From contig JBGSSS010000062.1 of NCBI GenBank assembly GCA_041736895.1, forward strand, positions 33,224 to 97,223: DNA of 64,000 bases. Direction: 5' to 3'. This DNA comes from JANRLT01 sp041736895 (lineage in GTDB: Bacteria > Planctomycetota > Planctomycetia > Pirellulales > JALHPA01). Positions 58,188 through 64,000 of the stretch are shown here, in pieces (position 1 is the stretch's first letter; each line of letters starts with the position of its first letter). Made by a program: the position numbers and the translations under genes. The notes below the pieces were generated by a model, which saw only the letters and a program-made list of their open reading frames with translations, made no database searches and was not told where the DNA came from.

Positions 58188-59199
58188 TGGTCTCGTGTTC
58201 GGTATGTTCCAAGTGTTTCCAAACGCGCTGGATCAATTCATCAGCACGGACGCCTTCGGCTTCGGCGTGAAAGTTCAAGACCAAGCGATGCCGCAGCACC
58301 GGCAGCATCACGGCCTGCAAATCTTCGCCGAGCACCAAATGCCGGCCGTGCATCGCTGCGCGGGCTTTGGCCGCGAGGGCCAAGTTCTGACCCGCCCGCG
58401 GACCGGCACCCCAGCGAATGTACTGCTTCACATCCGCCGGACAGTCCGGCGAATCGGGGCGTGTGAGGCGAACCAAACGCAACGCGCGTTGCAGCAAATG
58501 ATCGGCCATCGGAATTTGTCGCACGACCCGACTCAACCGCAGCCACTCCGCGGCATTGATCACCGGATGAAGCTGAGCTTGAGCAGGCGCGGTGGTTCGC
58601 TTGATGACCTCGAACTCGTCGGCTTCCTCGGGATAGGCCACTTGGATCAAGAACATGAACCGATCCAACTGCGCTTCGGGCAGCGGATACGTTCCTTCTT
58701 GTTCGATGGGATTCTGCGTGGCGAGCACAAAGAACGGCTCCGGCAATGTGTGCCGCCGTCCGCCAGCAGTTACTTGATGCTCTTGCATCGCTTCGAGCAA
58801 TGCCGCTTGAGTTTTCGGCGGGGTGCGGTTGATTTCATCCGCGAGCAGCAAGTTTCCGAAGACCGGCCCCGGCAAGAACCGCAATTCGCGCGTCCCGGTC
58901 GTCTTGTCTTCCTGAATCACTTCGGTGCCCGTGATATCGCTGGGCATCAAGTCGGGCGTGAACTGAATCCGGCTGAATTGCATTTGCAAGACATCGGCCA
59001 AACTGCGGATCAGCAAGGTCTTGGCCAATCCCGGCACTCCGACAAGCAGACAATGCCCGCCCGCCAGGAGCGCGATTAAGAGCTGCTCGATCACATCGTG
59101 TTGCCCGACGATCACTTGGCTCAATTCGCTCGTGACGCGCGCGCAAACTTGCTGCAATTCTTGAACGGCGGCAACATCATCGGAAGTTTCAGACGTCAT
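58138..59199 (-). CDS. moxR: MoxR-family AAA+ ATPase
   Basis: The 353-residue protein has all AAA+ motifs of the MoxR type: Walker A 'LVGVPGLAKTLLIRSL', Walker B 'GNLLLADEINRTPPKTQAAL', sensor 1 'FVLATQNPIEQEGTYPLPEAQLDRF' and the lid helices with 'ARAAMHGRHLV'. MoxR ATPases act as chaperones that modulate vWA-domain partners. The start at 59199 (MTSETSDD) lacks the leading extra residues of 59214. It leads the operon moxR-DUF58-BatA-vWA-coiled coil. Nested repeats at 59263-59695 lie directly upstream in the promoter zone. Confidence 0.93.
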   Translation of the reverse strand: MTSETSDDVAAVQELQQVCARVTSELSQVIVGQHDVIEQLLIALLAGGHCLLVGVPGLAKTLLIRSLADVLQMQFSRIQFTPDLMPSDITGTEVIQEDKTTGTRELRFLPGPVFGNLLLADEINRTPPKTQAALLEAMQEHQVTAGGRRHTLPEPFFVLATQNPIEQEGTYPLPEAQLDRFMFLIQVAYPEEADEFEVIKRTTAPAQAQLHPVINAAEWLRLSRVVRQIPMADHLLQRALRLVRLTRPDSPDCPADVKQYIRWGAGPRAGQNLALAAKARAAMHGRHLVLGEDLQAVMLPVLRHRLVLNFHAEAEGVRADELIQRVWKHLEHTEHETNGRGPIADHFRTRDPR

Positions 59200-59262
59200 G
59201 GGCAGAAGCTGCAATACCAGGTAAAGAAAGAATCGAAGCGCTGTTGCAGGTTGTTTTCAGGT

Positions 59263-59695
59263 TAGGCTTAGGTCCGGAGGACCGGAATACTTAAGCCCAG
59301 GCCCTGACAACATGATGCATTTGCTAGCAAAGCTCCGAAGGAGCGAAGGAATGTAGCCAGGGGCGCAAGCCCCTGGTGAAGTAAACGCAAGAAACGAAAG
59401 CTCCGGAGGAGCGACAGAAGCGCCTTCACGATGATTCTGTCGCCCCTTCGGGGCTTTGATTTTCAAGAGGTTGTCAACCAGGGGCTTACGCCCCTGGCTA
59501 CACGCTACCGCTCCTTCGGAGCTATTCCGTGATTGCAGTTGCATCATGTTGGTGAGGCCTGGGTTTGGTCAAATGATAATTCAAAAGGCCTGGAAGGCCG
59601 ACACTTGTGCCGGTCCTCCGGACCTTCGGATTTTGCGGTGAATCTTTCCCAGGCCTCACGGCCTGGGCTTAATCATGGTGGTCCTCCGGACCTAT
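59263..59695. repeat. Three-level nested inverted repeat (about 430 bp)
   Basis: CAACATGATGCA (59308-59319) pairs with TGCATCATGTTG (59540-59551). Inside, AGCTCCGAAGGAGCG and the GTAGCCAGGGGC arm (59331-59377) mirror the arms at 59478-59523, and AGCTCCGGAGGAGCGACAGA (59399-59418) mirrors 59434-59457. Further out, GGTCCGGAGGACC (59271-59283) matches GGTCCTCCGGACC (59680-59692). No coding frame of credible character. Confidence 0.85.
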
Positions 59696-59727
59696 ATTCG
59701 AACAGGCATTGGTTCTGGGATAGACCC

Positions 59728-62118
59728 TTATTCGATTTTATCAAGCTTCACGCTGTTTGCGGCGTTTGCCACATTCTTCTCCGTGATAATCTTTGCGGGT
59801 TTTGGCCCAAGGGCCCAGACTTGCTTCCCGGTTGTCACAATCAATTGCTCGCCATGCGCGAGCAATTCGCCGCCGGTCAATTCCTCGTTGATGGTATTCC
59901 AAGCCAACGTTGGAGCCGCGACAATCCCCATGCCGCTGCCAACTGGAACAACTCGTTGATGGAGTTGTGCGAGTCCGCCGCGCTGCGGCCACAGAATGAA
60001 GCCGCCGGCCAGCACGCCGCGTCCCAGCGGTGCGGCGGCGCCTTGGTTGCGGTCGGTATTGTCCGGCCATTGCTGGGCGAGGCTCCCCGTCTCGGTATCG
60101 AGCCACCAGACGTTTCTGCCCGTGGCAATCAAATGCCCCTCGGCGGTACCGAGCATTTTAATTAGTTCACCCGCTTGCGGATTGCTCCAGCAAATTTCTC
60201 CGGTGCCGGCAGCGATGGCGAGAATCGCCGGGGTGTCGGCAGGAGCGATAAAGATCTTTCCGGCCTCATATACGGGCGGACAGAGATCGCGCTGCCAGTG
60301 AGTTGCATTCAACGATTTGCCGCGACGATATTTGGTTAGCCAGGAAATTGTGCCGGTGTCGGCATCGAGCGCGGCGGCCAAGCCTTGGTTTGTGCAAAAA
60401 AACAATCGTCCTTCCGCAAGCGTCAGCAGAGTATGCGACAGTTCCTGAACTTGACCGCGGCCCAGGGCTTCCCCGCTGCAGACCAGGGTTCGCCATTGTT
60501 GCGTCCCGGTTGTCAGATCATAACAAGCAACGTGCCATTGCGGACGCGCATCGACATACCGCAGCAATTGATAAGCATGCCGCGAATCGCAAACCGGAGT
60601 CCCTTCGAAAATCCAAGCGTCCCCCGGGGGACGTAGCGTCCACAGCGGCAAACCCTGACGATCGAGATCCAAGCAGACGATCTCGCTCAAATGCTGTTTC
60701 GTCTGACCTTGAATCGGCAGAGTGACTGGCGAGCCGAGCCGAGCCACGGCTCGTGAACCTTGCACCGTCATTGTAAAGCGCGGCACGCCGACCCCAGCTA
60801 CGGAACGAATCTCGGGCGCTGCGTTCATCCGAGGTTCGATCTCGGCTGTCTCCCCCGGCCCCTCGAGCTGTGCTGCATGATAGATCTCTCCACGCTGTCG
60901 TTGCGGACTTGGCCACGCCGGTTCGCCTGTGAGACGGTCGAGGGCATACACCCGCGTATCGTCACAAACCAAAAGATAACGTTCTGTCACGACGGGAATC
61001 ATGCTCATTAATTTCCGAGGGTCTTCGGCAAGGCGACGATCGGATTGCCCAAGCTGTTGTGTCGCTGCAAGATCGCGCTGCCAGATCGCCGGCAATGGCC
61101 AAGGCGCAGCCCAGGTCAGCACACGCGGACGAACTTGATCGATGCTTTGGAAGTTACGCTGAGCATTGCCAGCAAAGGTTGAATGTTCCGGATGTTGGCG
61201 AGCGCTGTTTAGCGCTGCCGCATGGCGCGTTTGGTGAAGTGTGTCACGCAGTAATTCCGACCACAGTGCTTTACGTCCTCCGAGTTGCCCAGGCGCGGCG
61301 GGATATTCCGTCGCAAATTTCGCTAATTCGCGCTCGGCGGCAGCCCAACGCTGTTCGGCGATTGTGCAGAGCAGCAACCGCGCTCGAACCTCAACGAGAG
61401 GAATCGTTGTTTCGGGATAAATCAATCGCGAGGCAAACATCCTTTGCGCGTCTTTGCCTTTGCTGGCATCTTTCTCTATTTGTCCATGCGCTTCTCGATG
61501 GAGTTGACTCCAGTACTCGCGCGCGCGGCCAGGTCTTCCTTGCTCCAGATGCCGCTCGCCGAGCAGCCAAAGGGCATCGTCGCCCGTGCTCGTGGCGAAC
61601 CATTGTTCCACGACGCGAGTCAATTCACGAAGATCGCGTGAGTTGCGGGCTTGTTCGAACGCTCGCGCCGCTTGTTCATCATAGCGTTGGCGGTAGCGTG
61701 CCAAGCCGGCCGCCGGGAGCGCCGCCAAATGACGCTGACAGATTTCCCCGACGGGCAGATAGCGGTCATGATCAGAGGGCAAGACAAAGCCTGCGCCGCG
61801 GGTTTGCACTTGCTGCAAAAGATCGATCGTCTCGTCCCATTGTTCCGAGGCGGCGGTGGCCGTGGCTTGTGCAAGCAGTTGCCGCAAATCTGCAGGTGCC
61901 GTTTCAGGTCTAGCCGAGGGCGCGAGCGCTTCTTGGAACCTCCCCTCTTGCGCAGGACAAAGCTGCGCCATGCACAAACAAGAAAACGCCAATGCCGTCA
62001 ATAATCCGAGCCGACCGCGGTTCGCCCGGCAAATTCCGAAAACATGGAGAAATAATCCGGACGACACGAACGAATGGACCTGAAGGGGAGGGGTTCGAGG
62101 GTAGTGATCCCGTTTCAA
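59728..62118 (-). CDS. Secreted PQQ-like propeller protein with helical N-terminal domain
   Basis: The 796-residue protein has an N-terminal hydrophobic region ('LGLLTALAFSCLCMAQLC'), about 280 residues of TPR-like helices ('QWDETIDLLQQVQTRG', 'GDDALWLLGERHLEQGRPGRAREYW'), and a C-terminal half of PQQ-type blades ('YALDRLTGEPAWPSPQ', 'LGVPVCDSRH'-type turns, 'AALDADTGTISWLTKYR', 'LAIAAGTGEICWSNPQ', 'WWLDTETGSLAQQWP'). It resembles BamB-like proteins with an added helical front, and is likely periplasmic. The start is uncertain; a downstream in-frame codon could give a cleaner signal peptide. It is divergent from tatC. Confidence 0.85.
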   Translation of the reverse strand: MKRDHYPRTPPLQVHSFVSSGLFLHVFGICRANRGRLGLLTALAFSCLCMAQLCPAQEGRFQEALAPSARPETAPADLRQLLAQATATAASEQWDETIDLLQQVQTRGAGFVLPSDHDRYLPVGEICQRHLAALPAAGLARYRQRYDEQAARAFEQARNSRDLRELTRVVEQWFATSTGDDALWLLGERHLEQGRPGRAREYWSQLHREAHGQIEKDASKGKDAQRMFASRLIYPETTIPLVEVRARLLLCTIAEQRWAAAERELAKFATEYPAAPGQLGGRKALWSELLRDTLHQTRHAAALNSARQHPEHSTFAGNAQRNFQSIDQVRPRVLTWAAPWPLPAIWQRDLAATQQLGQSDRRLAEDPRKLMSMIPVVTERYLLVCDDTRVYALDRLTGEPAWPSPQRQRGEIYHAAQLEGPGETAEIEPRMNAAPEIRSVAGVGVPRFTMTVQGSRAVARLGSPVTLPIQGQTKQHLSEIVCLDLDRQGLPLWTLRPPGDAWIFEGTPVCDSRHAYQLLRYVDARPQWHVACYDLTTGTQQWRTLVCSGEALGRGQVQELSHTLLTLAEGRLFFCTNQGLAAALDADTGTISWLTKYRRGKSLNATHWQRDLCPPVYEAGKIFIAPADTPAILAIAAGTGEICWSNPQAGELIKMLGTAEGHLIATGRNVWWLDTETGSLAQQWPDNTDRNQGAAAPLGRGVLAGGFILWPQRGGLAQLHQRVVPVGSGMGIVAAPTLAWNTINEELTGGELLAHGEQLIVTTGKQVWALGPKPAKIITEKNVANAANSVKLDKIE

Positions 62119-62138
62119 ATACTACGAGGCTTGACTCA

Positions 62139-62216
62139 CTCACGGGAAGGAAAAAGGAATAAGGAAAAAGGTAGTATTGCCCACCTTTTCCGTTTTTCCT
62201 TTTCCCTTCAAACTTC
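62139..62216. repeat. Purine/pyrimidine-mirrored hairpin in the tatC leader region
   Basis: GGGAAGGAAAAAGGAATAAG (62142-62161) and AAAAAGG are opposed by CCTTTTCC, TTTTTCC and TTTTCCCTTC (62181-62212), an imperfect inverted repeat of about 75 bases between the divergent PQQ-protein and tatC genes. Confidence 0.65.
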
Positions 62217-62552
62217 CATCGCACGAGATTTCTCGAGTTGTATCACTACCATTTTGAGGGAGTTCGTTGCGTAGGAGCGAGTCATGCCACCATGATTGTA
62301 GGCAGGACTCGCCTGCGCCGCCTGCTTATCGCCTTGCGGCAACATGCGGCGAATGCTAACCCCTTCACTATAGTCGTGTTACCGCGACGGCGAAAGCAAT
62401 CCCCTTGCGTTGTCGCGGCGAAGTTGGCTTGTTATCATCGAAGTTTCCCTGTGCTGGCCAGAAGTCAACCAGACAATCCAAGTCCAATTCCCATTCCCCC
62501 AACAGCCGCGGCGATTGCTCCGCCGTACGAGAATACTCCTTCCCCCCTCCGC

Positions 62553-63725
62553 ATGGCCCGCCAGTACGACGAAGATCTGTTCAAAGACAGCACGATGACC
62601 TTTGGGGAGCACCTCGAAGAATTGCGCGGGGCGTTGTTCCGCGCCGTCATCGGACTCGTGATCGCCGTGGGCATTGGCTTGTACTTTGGCGATACGGTCG
62701 TCGGTTGGATTCAGTATCCGCTCAAGAAAGCCTTGATCGAATATTATCAGCAAGGCTCCGCGGAGAAAGCGAAAGCCGCCGGACTGGTTGAGGATCAAGA
62801 TAAATTCAAGAAAGAGTTGCAAACACAGAACAAAGTTAGTGTTGTCGTTTACGAATCGCCCATGGCAAACGCCGGCGACACGGTAAAGTCTGATCCGGGA
62901 CAATTAGCGCGCGAACAGATGCTGCGGTTTCTGATGGAGCAGCAGATCGACAAACGGGGGCTTTACGCCCCGCAGAGCTTTCCCGCTTTACCAGCCGACT
63001 TGCAAGAGACGGCAAAAAAATATGACGATCTCACGCAAGCGGAGATGATCGATTTTCATCGCGCGCTCTTGAAACAGACCTTTGCCCCAGCGCTGAATGC
63101 CGACGGTTCCACGACGCAGGCAAGGTTGGCCTTTTACAACGTCGATGATTACGAACCGCTCAAGGTCAAGTCGCTGAACATTCAAGAAGGCTTCATGATC
63201 TATCTCAAGGCCGCGTTTTTGTTCGGCCTTATCTTAAGCAGCCCTTGGGTTTTTTATCAAATCTGGATGTTTGTGGCGGCGGGACTCTATCCCCATGAAA
63301 AGAAATATGTCACGTCGTTCTTGCCGTTGAGCTTGTTCCTCTTTTTGCTGGGAGCCTCGACGGCGTTTTTCTTTGTCTTTGCCCCGGTCTTGGAGTACTT
63401 GCTGAGCTTCAATAAATGGCTCGGCATCGATCCCGATCCGCGGATCAATGAGTGGCTCGGGTTCGCGCTGATTTTGCCGCTCGGGTTCGGGATCAGTTTC
63501 CAATTGCCGCTGCTGATGCTGTTTTTGGAACGCATTGGCATTTTCAGCGTGAATACCTATTTGGCGAAGTGGCGGATTTCGGTGCTGGTGATTTTCATCG
63601 CCTCGGCCGTTCTCACGCCGGCCGATCCCTACAGCATGATGCTCATGGCATGCCCGCTGACGGTGCTGTTCTTTGGCGGCGTGGCGCTTTGCAAAATCTG
63701 GCCCAAGCCCAAAGCCGCGGCTTAG
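62553..63725 (+). CDS. tatC: Sec-independent protein translocase TatC with extended periplasmic loop
   Basis: TatC is the receptor subunit of the twin-arginine translocase. The signature 'HLEELRGALFR' (residues 20-30) is followed by helix 1 (about 31-46), and helices 2-6 come from about residue 213 on ('FMIYLKAAFLFGLILSSPWVFYQIWMF', listed by position 214-240). The C-terminal motifs and Glu/Pro positions in 'PLGFGISFQLPLLMLFLERIG' are intact. At 390 residues it is about 130 longer than the E. coli protein; the extra 140 or so residues (about 65-205) lie in the first periplasmic loop and are charged and Gln-rich. The start at 62553 is chosen because the 62238 frame adds 105 non-conserved residues. 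Confidence 0.93.
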   Translation: MARQYDEDLFKDSTMTFGEHLEELRGALFRAVIGLVIAVGIGLYFGDTVVGWIQYPLKKALIEYYQQGSAEKAKAAGLVEDQDKFKKELQTQNKVSVVVYESPMANAGDTVKSDPGQLAREQMLRFLMEQQIDKRGLYAPQSFPALPADLQETAKKYDDLTQAEMIDFHRALLKQTFAPALNADGSTTQARLAFYNVDDYEPLKVKSLNIQEGFMIYLKAAFLFGLILSSPWVFYQIWMFVAAGLYPHEKKYVTSFLPLSLFLFLLGASTAFFFVFAPVLEYLLSFNKWLGIDPDPRINEWLGFALILPLGFGISFQLPLLMLFLERIGIFSVNTYLAKWRISVLVIFIASAVLTPADPYSMMLMACPLTVLFFGGVALCKIWPKPKAAA

Positions 63726-63736
63726 CCGTTGTAATT

Positions 63737-63876
63737 CGTAAGTTAGGCTTTCTAGCCAGACATGGTCAGAGTCTCCACGTTCAAGAGCATTGCGGCACGT
63801 GGATAGTCCGCCTAATGCGTTTTGCCGGATGAGGCCGCGCGTCCGCAATGTCAGGCTGGAAAGCCTGACCTACTAG
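63737..63876. repeat. Inverted-repeat element, family D
   Basis: CGTAAGTTAGGCTTTCTAGC (63737-63756) with CAGACATGG is opposed by TCAGGCTGGAAAGCCTGACC and TACTAG (63851-63876). It resembles the element at 15800-15950. Confidence 0.75.
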
Positions 63877-63949
63877 TTCGTCTAGCGATCAATGTCATGT
63901 ATAGGTTATACATCTTTGAGCCACGAACTCTCAATTTTGGAGGACAAGG

Positions 63950-64000
63950 ATGTCCCGCTCGCCGATCAAGTACCAAGTCTTGCTATCATCCCCGGTCCGA
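63950..64000 (+). CDS. Beginning of a protein-coding gene cut by the window edge
   Basis: ATG at 63950 is preceded by GGAGG (63939-63943) with a 6-base gap, the strongest ribosome-binding site in this end region. The 17 codons visible ('MSRSPIKYQVLLSSPVR') stay open to the edge. Product unknown. Confidence 0.5.
   Translation, partial: MSRSPIKYQVLLSSPVR

Noticed and set aside
62238..62552. N-terminal extension of TatC by 105 residues
   Set aside because: The added sequence is not conserved-looking and precedes a normal TatC N-terminus at 62553.

Overview
The window looks like chromosome of a planctomycete, most likely a Pirellulales-type member of Planctomycetota (inferred from gene content, no database search). 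Pointers are the secreted c-type cytochromes carrying dehydrogenase-like propellers, HEAT-like repeats or PA14 domains; a sulfatase, a ThuA protein and PQQ-like propellers side by side; an ExbB-ExbD-squalene-type-barrel cluster; a TatC with a very long first periplasmic loop; and many proline/asparagine-rich lipoproteins. No rRNA, tRNA, CRISPR array, integrase or transposase was seen, so this reads as core and secretome-rich chromosome rather than an island.

Layout: 0.3-6.6 kb (minus strand) holds the ExbB/ExbD/barrel cluster, a lipoprotein, a BON-domain protein and a thioredoxin lipoprotein. 7.0-12.9 kb (plus) is a flagellar operon flhA-flhF-flhG-small membrane protein-FliA-type sigma factor, closed by an intrinsic terminator. 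13-18.7 kb has a membrane-anchored coiled-coil protein, MgtC, a lipoprotein, a VCBS-repeat protein and lexA. 19-26.3 kb (plus) is a secreted catabolic block: PQQ-like propeller, sulfatase, ThuA and a large heme-binding protein. 26.4-38.7 kb mixes oligoendopeptidase F, an ABC exporter pair, a membrane-fused spermidine-synthase-like protein, a small cytochrome and TPR and hypothetical proteins. 39-43 kb is a three-gene cluster of surface proteins, two of them paralogous. 43.3-47.7 kb is a pentaheme PA14 cytochrome with a propeller partner. 49-59.2 kb (minus) is a MoxR-DUF58-BatA/vWA-vWA-large coiled-coil operon of Bat type. 59.7-64 kb has a BamB-like PQQ protein, tatC and the beginning of one more gene.

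The most striking observation is at the thuA/heme-protein junction (about 22980-23020). The thuA frame ends in an A-AAA-AAG slippery heptamer immediately before its stop codon, eight bases ahead of a strong hairpin. A -1 shift there joins ThuA in frame to the 1.1-thousand-residue heme-binding protein, which has no start codon or signal peptide of its own in a sensible place. This resembles a dnaX-type programmed frameshift producing a secreted ThuA-cytochrome fusion, although a homopolymer sequencing error would look the same.

The second theme is the intergenic DNA. It is full of short palindromes in several families, often as nested inverted repeats, frequently touching stop or start codons. 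One spacer (47835-48144) combines about a dozen helically phased A-tracts with three copies of an 18-bp palindrome.
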